This document shows positions 50,163 to 56,803 of a DNA stretch of 64,000 nucleotides, piece by piece. This DNA comes from Ruminococcus bromii (lineage in GTDB: Bacteria; Bacillota; Clostridia; Oscillospirales; Acutalibacteraceae). The translations under genes were made by a program, and so were the position numbers. Below the pieces are notes generated by a model. It saw only the letters and a program-made list of their open reading frames with translations. It ran no database searches and was not told where the DNA came from. Each line of letters starts with the position of its first letter. Position 1 is the stretch's first letter. The DNA is taken from the NCBI RefSeq assembly GCF_002834235.1, contig NZ_NNBY01000041.1, forward strand, positions 1 to 64,000, given 5' to 3'.

Positions 50163-51113
50163 ATGTACAGACTCGGAATTGATCTGGGCGGAACAAACAT
50201 TGTAGCCGGTGTTGTTGACGAAAATTACGAAATTATCGCAAAGGCAAGCTGTAAGACAAATGTGCCCCGTCCCGAAAGCGAAATCTGCGACAGTATGGCA
50301 GATGTTGCATTAAAGGCAATTGAAAAAGCAAAACTCACAATTGATGATATTGAGTCAATCGGTATCGGTGTACCGGGTGCGGTTAATCCGAAAACAGGCG
50401 TTATAGAGTATTCGGCTAATCTTTTCTTCCATAACTGGCAGGTTGTCAAGATGATGGAGGAAAGGCTCAATACAAAGATTTGCGTTGAAAACGATGCAAA
50501 CGCTGCTGCCCTCGGCGAGTATCTTGCAGGCAGTGCAAAGGGTGCAAAAAATGCGATTGCAATAACACTCGGCACAGGTATCGGCGGCGGTATCATTATT
50601 AACGGCAAGATTTACAGCGGTTCTAACTATGCAGGCGCTGAGCTTGGACATATGGTTATCGTTAAAGACGGCAAGGAATGTGCGTGCGGCAGAAAGGGCT
50701 GTTGGGAGGCGTATGCGTCTGCAACAGGTCTTATTAACCTCACAAAGCAGGAAATCCTCAAGGAGAACTTCGACTTCAGTTATATGCTCAAGTCATGTGA
50801 CGGTGATATTAACAAGGTTACAGGCAAGACTGCGTTTGATGCTGTTCTTGCAGGTGACGCCAATGCCAAAGCCGTAATTGACGAGTATATCGGTTATCTC
50901 GCTTGCGGTCTTGTGAATATTATTAATATTTTCCAGCCGGATATCCTTTGTATCGGCGGCGGTATTTCAAATCAGGGCGAGAATCTTCTTGCTCCGCTCC
51001 GTACGATTGTTGAAAAGGAAAGATATACAAAGCATAACGATAAGCAGACAGTCATCTGTAAGGCAAGCCTTGGCAATGATGCAGGCATTATCGGCGCGGC
51101 TTTTCTTGAATAA
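50163..51113 (+). CDS. ROK-family sugar kinase (glucokinase-like)
   Basis: Phosphorylates glucose or a related sugar with ATP. The 316-residue protein has the ATP-binding LGIDLGGTNIVAGVVDE, the catalytic segment VENDANAAALGEY, ITLGTGIGGGIIINGK and the ROK zinc motif CACGRKGCWEAYAS. No DNA-binding domain is present, so it is a kinase rather than a ROK repressor. I chose the ATG at 50163 by family alignment; the ribosome site is distant, and an ATG at 50148 in frame is possible. Confidence 0.88.
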   Translation: MYRLGIDLGGTNIVAGVVDENYEIIAKASCKTNVPRPESEICDSMADVALKAIEKAKLTIDDIESIGIGVPGAVNPKTGVIEYSANLFFHNWQVVKMMEERLNTKICVENDANAAALGEYLAGSAKGAKNAIAITLGTGIGGGIIINGKIYSGSNYAGAELGHMVIVKDGKECACGRKGCWEAYASATGLINLTKQEILKENFDFSYMLKSCDGDINKVTGKTAFDAVLAGDANAKAVIDEYIGYLACGLVNIINIFQPDILCIGGGISNQGENLLAPLRTIVEKERYTKHNDKQTVICKASLGNDAGIIGAAFLE

Positions 51114-51143
51114 TTGACAAACTGTTAAAATTTACTTCGTGAT

Positions 51144-51174
51144 TTCGGGCGGAAAAATATATTTTCTGCCCGAA
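51144..51174 (+). terminator. Hairpin after the ROK kinase
   Basis: TTCGGGC (51144-51150) pairs with GCCCGAA (51168-51174), with GAAAA/TTTTC inside. There is no clear U-tract. Confidence 0.45.
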
Positions 51175-51226
51175 AAGCGGATTCTTAAAACAATAAAAAC
51201 TTTTTTGAAAAAATTTAAAAAAAGTG

Positions 51227-51255
51227 TTGACAAATCGTCCTTTTTGCCCTATAAT
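51227..51255 (+). promoter_or_regulatory. tRNA operon promoter
   Basis: TTGACA, 17 bases, TATAAT, about 40 bases before tRNA-Met. Confidence 0.9.
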
Positions 51256-51296
51256 AAATCTTGCTGATTTCGGTTAGAAATCTTCATGTATTACAT

Positions 51297-51373
51297 GGCG
51301 GAATAGCTCAGCTGGCTAGAGCATTCGGTTCATACCCGAAGTGTCGTAGGTTCAAGTCCTATTTCCGCTACCA
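51297..51373 (+). tRNA. tRNA-Met (CAT)
   Basis: 77 bases with a full cloverleaf; the anticodon loop in TCGGTTCATACCCGA gives CAT, the T arm is GGTTCAAGTCC and the 3' CCA is encoded. The G1-U72 end pair and lack of initiator C1-A72 mismatch features fit an elongator methionine tRNA. First of three tRNA genes. Confidence 0.93.
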
Positions 51374-51378
51374 TATTT

Positions 51379-51453
51379 GGCCCGGTGGTCAAGCGGTTAA
51401 GACACCGCCCTTTCACGGCGGTAACACGAGTTCGATTCTCGTCCGGGTCACCA
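51379..51453 (+). tRNA. tRNA-Glu (TTC)
   Basis: 75 bases; anticodon stem CCGCC/GGCGG around CTTTCAC gives TTC, T arm GAGTTCGATTCTC, encoded CCA. Confidence 0.93.
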
Positions 51454-51462
51454 AATATATTT

Positions 51463-51550
51463 GCCGGTGTGGTGGAATAGGCAGACACAAGGGACTTAAA
51501 ATCCCTCGGTCATTGCGACCGTACCGGTTCAAGTCCGGTCACCGGCACCA
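51463..51550 (+). tRNA. tRNA-Leu (TAA)
   Basis: 88 bases with the long variable arm of class II tRNAs; anticodon loop CTTAAAA gives TAA, T arm CGGTTCAAGTCCG, encoded CCA. Last gene of the tRNA unit. Confidence 0.93.
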
Positions 51551-51577
51551 AAAAACAGCCATGAGGGCTGTTTTTTT
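51551..51577 (+). terminator. Terminator of the tRNA operon
   Basis: ACAGCC-ATGAG-GGCTGT followed by seven T. Confidence 0.9.
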
Positions 51578-51617
51578 CGTTTCGGTGATTTTTTAATTGT
51601 ATAGTTGTTGCTGTTTA

Positions 51618-51645
51618 AGGACCATCCGTTTTGGATGGTCTTTCT
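51618..51645 (+). terminator. Second hairpin after the tRNA operon
   Basis: GACCATCC (51620-51627) pairs with GGATGGTC (51633-51640), with TTTCTT behind; a backup terminator. Confidence 0.65.
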
Positions 51646-51666
51646 TGATTATTTGTGAATATATCA

Positions 51667-51695
51667 TTGACAAGATATGTTTATTAGTTTAAAAT
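51667..51695 (+). promoter_or_regulatory. Promoter of the small-protein/GNAT pair
   Basis: TTGACA, 17 bases, TAAAAT, about 100 bases before the small protein. Confidence 0.65.
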
Positions 51696-51725
51696 TAAAG
51701 CAGATAGTATAAATACTTTTTTGTT

Positions 51726-51745
51726 GCATACAGATATTTGTATGC
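51726..51745. promoter_or_regulatory. Inverted repeat in the leader of the GNAT pair
   Basis: GCATACA and TGTATGC around 6 bases, between the promoter and the ribosome site; operator-like or an RNA hairpin. Confidence 0.5.
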
Positions 51746-51795
51746 TAAAGAAAAGGGTGTGGTGTGCTATTAATAATACGAAGGAGGAAACTAAT

Positions 51796-51957
51796 ATGGC
51801 TGTTCTTGCAGTACCAATGGATAAAACATTTGAAGTTGCTGTTGATAAGGTTGAAAATTTCGATAAAAAAGCAAAAGAGCATTCCGGAAAACATCTTCTT
51901 CAGGATAGGTTGAAAAAGCACAACAAAGGTGATGTTGAGTGGGATTTGAAGAAGTAA
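51796..51957 (+). CDS. 53-residue protein overlapping a GNAT gene (antitoxin candidate)
   Basis: The frame opens with an ATG behind a strong AAGGAGG. The protein starts MAVLAVPMDKTFEVAVDK (possible beta strands), then a charged, lysine-rich helical part ending VEWDLKK. I recognise no family; it does not look like the ribbon-helix-helix antitoxins known for GNAT toxins. Its 3' end overlaps the start of the acetyltransferase gene by 19 bases, the tight arrangement usual in toxin-antitoxin operons. The antitoxin role is inferred from this context only. Confidence 0.6.
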   Translation: MAVLAVPMDKTFEVAVDKVENFDKKAKEHSGKHLLQDRLKKHNKGDVEWDLKK

Positions 51958-52463
51958 AAAAGTTTAAATATAAATTTAAGAGAATTTCCTCAATTAACAT
52001 TGAATTAATTGAGGAATTTTCTTGTGGTTTAGAAGAACTTGACAAAAAGCTTATACAGATGAAAGAAAATGACGAGGGAACTACATTTGTTTTTCTGGAT
52101 GAAACAAATGGTCAGATAATCGGATATTGTACCTATTGTGCATCAGGACTGAAAAAAGCTTATGAAAATGATTCAATAACATATCCTGCAGCCGAAATAA
52201 AATATTTTGCAATAGATAAAACCTATCAGCATAAATCTTATGACGATGATTTTAAATTCAGCGATTTAATGTTGTGTGAGGTTTTGAAAAAATTGATTGA
52301 GATTTCCGAAGAAGCAATTTCTTTTGATTATATCTTATTGTATTCAGTCCCCGAGGCTGTAAGTTTTTACAAAAGAAATGGATTTTGTGAATTTACGGAG
52401 TTTATGAAAAAGGATTCTTACAACTATATTGACGGGTGTATTCCGATGTTTTTTACATTATAA
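51939..52463 (+). CDS. GNAT-family acetyltransferase (toxin candidate)
   Basis: A 174-residue GNAT fold: strand EGTTFVFLDETNGQIIGYCTY, then EIKYFAIDKTYQHK with an H/K-rich acetyl-CoA region, and the C-terminal VSFYKRNGFCEF typical of the family. It begins with GTG at 51939 inside the previous gene, with AAAGGTGA 6 bases before it. GNAT toxins such as TacT and AtaT acetylate charged tRNAs and are encoded just after a small overlapping antitoxin; an ordinary N-acetyltransferase is the alternative. Confidence 0.8.
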   Translation: MGFEEVKKFKYKFKRISSINIELIEEFSCGLEELDKKLIQMKENDEGTTFVFLDETNGQIIGYCTYCASGLKKAYENDSITYPAAEIKYFAIDKTYQHKSYDDDFKFSDLMLCEVLKKLIEISEEAISFDYILLYSVPEAVSFYKRNGFCEFTEFMKKDSYNYIDGCIPMFFTL

Positions 52464-52475
52464 TTAAACACAACA

Positions 52476-52510
52476 AAGCCTTGCAAGTAAAAAAATTGCA
52501 AGGCTTTTAT
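52476..52510 (+). terminator. Terminator of the GNAT pair
   Basis: AAGCCTTGCAA pairs with TTGCAAGGCTT, followed by TTATAATT. Confidence 0.85.
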
Positions 52511-52632
52511 AATTTGGGTGGGAACATAAACTTATGTTGAAACAGTTTCTGTATAGCTTGCGTAGCAAACATAGTTCGCCGATGGCAGATGTATATGAAA
52601 ATGACCTACTGAAAAACAGCAGGTCATTTTCG
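52511..52632 (+). other. Gap ending in a hairpin, possible small RNA
   Basis: After the GNAT terminator about 85 bases lead to a second strong hairpin (AAATGACCTACTG with CAGCAGGTCATTT, 52599-52629). The reading frame across it (from 52534) is unlikely to be coding because it runs through this hairpin. No promoter could be fixed. Confidence 0.25.
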
Positions 52633-52737
52633 GAGAGAGTATATTTTAAGAAGAAAGATTTATACGATTCTTCGGTGTTAATAAAATTGTATTTGTGTAT
52701 GTTTGGTGGAGAGAAAGGAAATTTGTATCAAAAAAAT

Positions 52738-53151
52738 TTATGAATAGGATCTGCACAAATCCATGCTGTAAACCATATTGTCCTTTGAAACCATGGTTAT
52801 GGGGGTTGTGGGGGAAAGCTCGTTAAACTTTACAAGAAAGCTGTTGTCTTTTCCGTCGTGCATACCCGTTACAATGCGTTCAACATTGTTGTCACCTACA
52901 AATTCGGCAGTAACCTTTGGTGCGTCATCCGAAAACATCACGGTCATATCTGCACCTGATTCCTTTGCAATAAGGTAAAGATACTCGATTTCATCACTTA
53001 CTGACGAATAGTCTGACATCGGTTTTAAAACGCTCATAACTCTGAGTTCGCAATCAGAGCTGTCGGCAATTTCTTTGGCAATTCGGATAATTCTGTCACA
53101 GTTGTACTGACTTGTGACGCAGGCAAGAACTGCCGACTTCGTGTTTTTCAA
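52738..53151 (-). CDS. Universal-stress-like (KdpD-type USP) small protein
   Basis: A 137-residue protein with a Rossmann-like alpha/beta pattern: AVLACVTSQYNCDRIIRIAKEIADSSDCELRV opens as in the universal-stress domain of KdpD sensors, and VERIVTGMHDGKDNSFLVKF recalls the ATP-binding end. It starts with TTG at 53151, with GGAGG 8 bases upstream; the frame continues to 53292 without a better start. The function is unknown; a stand-alone USP domain is the best guess. It is on the minus strand and divergent from rplM. Confidence 0.7.
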   Translation of the reverse strand: MKNTKSAVLACVTSQYNCDRIIRIAKEIADSSDCELRVMSVLKPMSDYSSVSDEIEYLYLIAKESGADMTVMFSDDAPKVTAEFVGDNNVERIVTGMHDGKDNSFLVKFNELSPTTPITMVSKDNMVYSMDLCRSYS

Positions 53152-53402
53152 TTTTTTCACCTCCTTTTTTATTGTGACTATATCATAACAGCCGTTTTTG
53201 ACGGAAAAATATTCATATTGTGAACTTATTGTGAATTTTTGCTTTTTTAATAAATGTGCGCAAAATTTAAAAAATTCAGTATTTATCGGCATTTTCAGAA
53301 AATTATTTTAAAAATAGTATGTGAGTATACGAGAGTATATGAGAGTAAACAAGTGTATTTGAGAGATTGTTCAAAGCTAAATTAAATTTTTCCAAAAAAG
53401 TG

Positions 53403-53431
53403 TTGACAATGGGCATAAATTGTAATATAAT
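53403..53431 (+). promoter_or_regulatory. rplM-rpsI promoter
   Basis: TTGACA, 17 bases, TATAAT, about 37 bases before rplM. Confidence 0.9.
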
Positions 53432-53467
53432 CAATCTCACAGTGAAAAAATACAGGAGGATATTGTT

Positions 53468-53896
53468 ATGTCAACTTTTTTAGCTAAACCAAACGAAGTT
53501 GAGCGCAACTGGTATGTAATTGATGCAGCCGGCAAGTCACTCGGTCGTGTAGCAGCTCAGGCAGCTACTCTCCTCAGAGGTAAGAACAAGGCTACTTTTA
53601 CTCCCAATGTTGACTGTGGTGATCATGTAATCATCATCAACTGCAAGGACGCTGTTCTTACAGGTAACAAGCTCACACAGAAGAAGTGGCAGCGCCACAC
53701 AGGCTATATCGGCCATCTTAAGGAAACTCGTTACGATACACTTATGGCAACAAAGCCTACAAAGGCTATGGAGCTTGCTGTTAAGGGTATGCTTCCTAAA
53801 AATACACTCGGCAGAGCAGCTCTTTTAAGATTAAGACTCTTTGAGGGTGCAGAACACAATCATCAGGCTCAGAAGCCTGCAATGATTGAAGACTAA
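53468..53896 (+). CDS. rplM: 50S ribosomal protein L13
   Basis: A 142-residue protein: NWYVIDAAGKSLGRVAAQAA, CKDAVLTGNKLTQKKWQRH, GYIGHLKETRY and AVKGMLPKNTLGR are all L13 hallmarks. GGAGG precedes the ATG. It is cotranscribed with rpsI, 19 bases downstream, as in nearly all bacteria. The leader is short and shows no obvious autoregulatory fold. Confidence 0.98.
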   Translation: MSTFLAKPNEVERNWYVIDAAGKSLGRVAAQAATLLRGKNKATFTPNVDCGDHVIIINCKDAVLTGNKLTQKKWQRHTGYIGHLKETRYDTLMATKPTKAMELAVKGMLPKNTLGRAALLRLRLFEGAEHNHQAQKPAMIED

Positions 53897-53915
53897 TTGA
53901 AGGAGGCAAAAGATA

Positions 53916-54317
53916 ATGTACGATAAGACACCTTATTTTTACGGTACAGGCAGAAGAAAAAGTTCTGTTGCTCGTGTAAGACTTTATCAGGGCACAGGCA
54001 AAATCACAATCAACGATCGTGACATTGACGATTACTTTGGTCTTGAAACACTCAAGCTCATCGTAAGACAGCCTCTCGCTCTTACAGAAACAGACGAGAA
54101 GTTCGACATCGTTTGCAGAGTATCAGGCGGCGGCGTAACAGGCCAGGCCGGTGCTATCCGTCACGGTATTTCAAGAGCTCTTCTTCAGTATGACACAGAG
54201 AATCTCCGTGGCAAACTCAAGAAGGCAGGCTTCTTAACTCGTGATCCGAGAATGAAAGAGCGTAAGAAATACGGTCTTAAAGCAGCTCGTAGAGCTCCTC
54301 AGTTCTCAAAAAGATAA
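53916..54317 (+). CDS. rpsI: 30S ribosomal protein S9
   Basis: A 133-residue protein: [48 protein letters not shown], and the basic tail ending RAPQFSKR whose last Arg contacts the P-site tRNA. AAGGAGG precedes the ATG. It is second in the rplM-rpsI operon and is followed by a terminator. Confidence 0.98.
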   Translation: MYDKTPYFYGTGRRKSSVARVRLYQGTGKITINDRDIDDYFGLETLKLIVRQPLALTETDEKFDIVCRVSGGGVTGQAGAIRHGISRALLQYDTENLRGKLKKAGFLTRDPRMKERKKYGLKAARRAPQFSKR

Positions 54318-54338
54318 TTGTATATTTGCTATTATCAA

Positions 54339-54372
54339 CCCCAAAGTCGCTTATGGCTTTGGGGATTTTTTT
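54339..54372 (+). terminator. Terminator of rplM-rpsI
   Basis: CCCCAAAG pairs with CTTTGGGG and is followed by ATTTTTTT. Confidence 0.92.
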
Positions 54373-54487
54373 ACCTTCGGGTCCTCGGAATTGCAAAAAC
54401 AATAAGTTTGTTCAAATTGATCACACGCATCAAGGAATAGTATGTTTTGCTAAATTTTTTAATGTGATGAATGTTGTTTATTCATTT

Positions 54488-54644
54488 GTAGCGGCGAACA
54501 GTGTTCGCCAGTTGATTTGGTTGCAAAACCAAATCAACAAAATACCAATAATGTTAAAAATATTGTTAGATGATAGAATTTGCTTTACTGTCTGTCGAAC
54601 CGATTTTACAATCGTTTCGATTGGCGGTCAATGACCGCCGCTAC
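54488..54644. repeat. MITE-like palindromic repeat
   Basis: The element starts GTAGCGGCGAACAGTGTTCG and ends with GGTCAATGACCGCCGCTAC, so the ends are imperfect inverted repeats, each itself a palindrome. Inside are hairpins such as TTGATTTGGTT with AACCAAATCAA. It has no coding capacity. With the flanking terminators it accounts for most of the gap 54318-54764. Confidence 0.65.
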
Positions 54645-54680
54645 AATTGAAATACATTTTTATTATATCAAGACATATTT

Positions 54681-54715
54681 AAAAGGACTGAAAGATAACC
54701 GCTTTCAGTCCTTTT
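54681..54715. terminator. Terminator downstream of the GtrA gene
   Basis: AAAAGGACTGAAAG pairs with CTTTCAGTCCTTTT; its position suits the minus-strand GtrA/GT2 transcript. Confidence 0.85.
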
Positions 54716-54764
54716 GGTGTTTATTTGGTGTTTATTAAATGTTGAAAACTTTTAATGGGTTGGA

Positions 54765-55223
54765 TTACTTATTGTTTTCTTCCTTTTTTTCTTTGAAAGC
54801 GAAGAAACGCTGTCCGATGTAGTTGAATGCAACAAATAGGCAAGCGCCTACTATCATTGAGAAGTTTCCTGCAAACTTTTCAACACTCCAGCCGAACATT
54901 GTCCAGCTGTTTGCCGTACAGAGCATACTGATGAGCGGAATTGCAATTCCGTAGGCAAGTCCGTAGCATATTGCAATATTGAGTGCAAATTTAACAATTG
55001 GTTTCCAGCCCTTGTCCTTGTTTTTGAATGTGAAGTATTTGTTGAGAAAATAGCTTAAAATACTGCCGAGAATGTAGCCGATAAGCGATGAAACCCATTC
55101 ATTCCAGCCACAGAGGTTAAAAAACAGAAATTGAAGTCCCATACCCACAACCGTGTTTAAAATTCCGACAAGTATAAACTTCCAAAATTTAATGTCAAAA
55201 AACTGCTTTATAAAATTACCCAT
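54765..55223 (-). CDS. GtrA-family membrane protein
   Basis: A 152-residue protein with four transmembrane helices and the family pattern KFILVGILNTVVGMG, SYFLNKYFTFK and FNYIGQRFFAFK. GtrA proteins are thought to flip undecaprenyl-phosphate-linked sugars across the membrane. Its ATG overlaps the stop of the glycosyltransferase gene (TAATG), so the two are translated together. It probably works with that enzyme and the YfhO-like protein encoded next door on the other strand. Confidence 0.88.
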   Translation of the reverse strand: MGNFIKQFFDIKFWKFILVGILNTVVGMGLQFLFFNLCGWNEWVSSLIGYILGSILSYFLNKYFTFKNKDKGWKPIVKFALNIAICYGLAYGIAIPLISMLCTANSWTMFGWSVEKFAGNFSMIVGACLFVAFNYIGQRFFAFKEKKEENNK

Positions 55224-56197
55224 TAACCGTTAATCTCCTTATCATCTTTTTCTTCGTTATCTTCATCTTCAAAATTGGAGAATTTTGTAATGTAAATAGG
55301 TCTGTCCTTGGCTTCCATATAAATTTTTCCTATGTATTCGCCAAGAATACCGATTGACATTTCGGTGATTCCGCCCATAAAGAGGATTGCGCACAGCGTG
55401 GTGACATAACCGGGTGTGGTAATTCCGAGAAAAAGCGTTTGAATCAGCGTTATTATAATGTATATGAGCGAAATTACGAAGATGATAAATCCCATAACAG
55501 CCGTGAATCTGAGCGGTGCAACCGAAAAGCTTGTGATTCCCTCAATTGCATATTTGAACAGACTTGAGAATTTCCATGTTGTCTGACCGAGCTGACGGTC
55601 AACTGTTTTGTAGGCAATCCATTTTGTGTTGAAGCCAACCCATGAGAAAATGCCCTTTGAAAATCTTTGAACTTCGCTGAGTTCAAGGATTGAGTCAACC
55701 ATCTGACGGCTCATCATACGGAAGTCCATTGCGCCGTAGGGCATTTTTACATCTGTAAGCCTATTTGAAAGCTTGAAGAACAGTTTTGAAAAAATTCCTC
55801 TGAACTTGCTTTCGCCCTCACGGTCGGCACGCTTTGTCGCACAGCAGTCGTAACCCTCATGTTCAACAGCCTGAATCATCTGAGGAAACAACTGCGGAGG
55901 ATGCTGAAGGTCGGCGTCCATAACAACAACATAGTCAGCCGTTGTATGCTTGAGTCCGGCATACATTGCCGCCTCTTTGCCAAAATTTCGTGAGAACGAA
56001 ATATACTTGATATTGTTAAAAGTTTTCGCAAGCTTTTTCATGATAAGGTAGGTCCTGTCCTTACTGCCGTCATTTACAAGTATGTATCTGAAAGAATATT
56101 CGGGCAGAGAGTTGATAACCTTGTTGGTTTCAAGCACAAAATGCTCAAGTCCAGCTTCTTCATTATAGCAGGGAACAACTAAGTCTATGGTTTTCAT
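55223..56197 (-). CDS. GT2 polyprenyl-phosphate glycosyltransferase (GtrB/CsbB-like)
   Basis: A 324-residue GT-A glycosyltransferase with DLVVPCYNEEAGL, VNDGSKDRT, the metal-binding DADLQHPP and QRFSKGIFSWVGF of the GtrB/DPM1-like group, followed by two transmembrane helices (about 228-290) and an acidic tail. It would link a sugar to undecaprenyl phosphate on the inner face of the membrane. AAAGGTGAT precedes the ATG. It is first in the two-gene unit with GtrA. Confidence 0.9.
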   Translation of the reverse strand: MKTIDLVVPCYNEEAGLEHFVLETNKVINSLPEYSFRYILVNDGSKDRTYLIMKKLAKTFNNIKYISFSRNFGKEAAMYAGLKHTTADYVVVMDADLQHPPQLFPQMIQAVEHEGYDCCATKRADREGESKFRGIFSKLFFKLSNRLTDVKMPYGAMDFRMMSRQMVDSILELSEVQRFSKGIFSWVGFNTKWIAYKTVDRQLGQTTWKFSSLFKYAIEGITSFSVAPLRFTAVMGFIIFVISLIYIIITLIQTLFLGITTPGYVTTLCAILFMGGITEMSIGILGEYIGKIYMEAKDRPIYITKFSNFEDEDNEEKDDKEING

Positions 56198-56303
56198 TTT
56201 TTACATCACCTTTATAAAGTTAAACTCACCGCATAGGGGTGAGAACAGTAGCAATTGTTTTTTTATCTGAATGATAATCTGCTTTGTCTGTAAATAGTTG
56301 TAT

Positions 56304-56637
56304 TTAGATTTAAATCGGAGCAAGCAATGCTTTGCTCGCAAGGAGCAGAGCTTGCGACAGATTGCAATCAGTGCGAAGGAGCGAAAGCTCCGTGGAATTT
56401 AGAGGGAGTGAAACTCACACTAAATTCAAAGATATTTTCAAAACCCCGAAAGAGGCAGATACATCCGCACTTAGATTTAAATCGGAGCAAGCGATGCTTT
56501 GCTCGCAAGGAGCAGAGCTTGCGACAGATTGCAATCAGTGCGAAGGAGCGAAAGCTCCGTGGAATTTAGAGGGAGTGAAACTCACACTAAATTCCAAAGA
56601 TAATCTCCGACCTCAAAGAGGTGGAGATTATCCGCAC
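56304..56637. repeat. Two tandem copies of a 167-bp hairpin-rich unit
   Basis: Copy 1 is 56304-56470 and copy 2 is 56471-56637; about the first 120 bases are almost identical (one A/G difference near 56326/56493), while the last part differs. Each copy holds several short self-complementary segments (GAGCAA..TTGCTC, GGAGC-GAAA-GCTCC, TTTAG..CTAAA). A third copy starts at 56638 (TTAGATT) but diverges at once. Frames across it encode only repeat-like peptides and are not genes. With leader sequences it fills the 606-base gap 56198-56803. Confidence 0.8.
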
Positions 56638-56803
56638 TTAGATTATAACAAAGCTAACGCAAAAAGTCTATTTTTTTTAAGATTTTTATGTTTTTTTATT
56701 TACATCACACACGAAAAGCGTTAAAATAGAATGGATTACTTGTACCCGATTGCATTTTTGTGCATATCGGAAAACAATTACAAAATATTTCGGAGGTCAA
56801 ATT

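Noticed and set aside
52534-52743. Open frame of 69 codons after the GNAT gene
   Set aside because: It runs through a strong hairpin, has no ribosome site and resembles no protein.
56327-56724. Two overlapping open frames of 80 and 130 codons across the 167-bp repeat
   Set aside because: They read the same repeat in two frames, repeat their own peptide, and lack good start sites.
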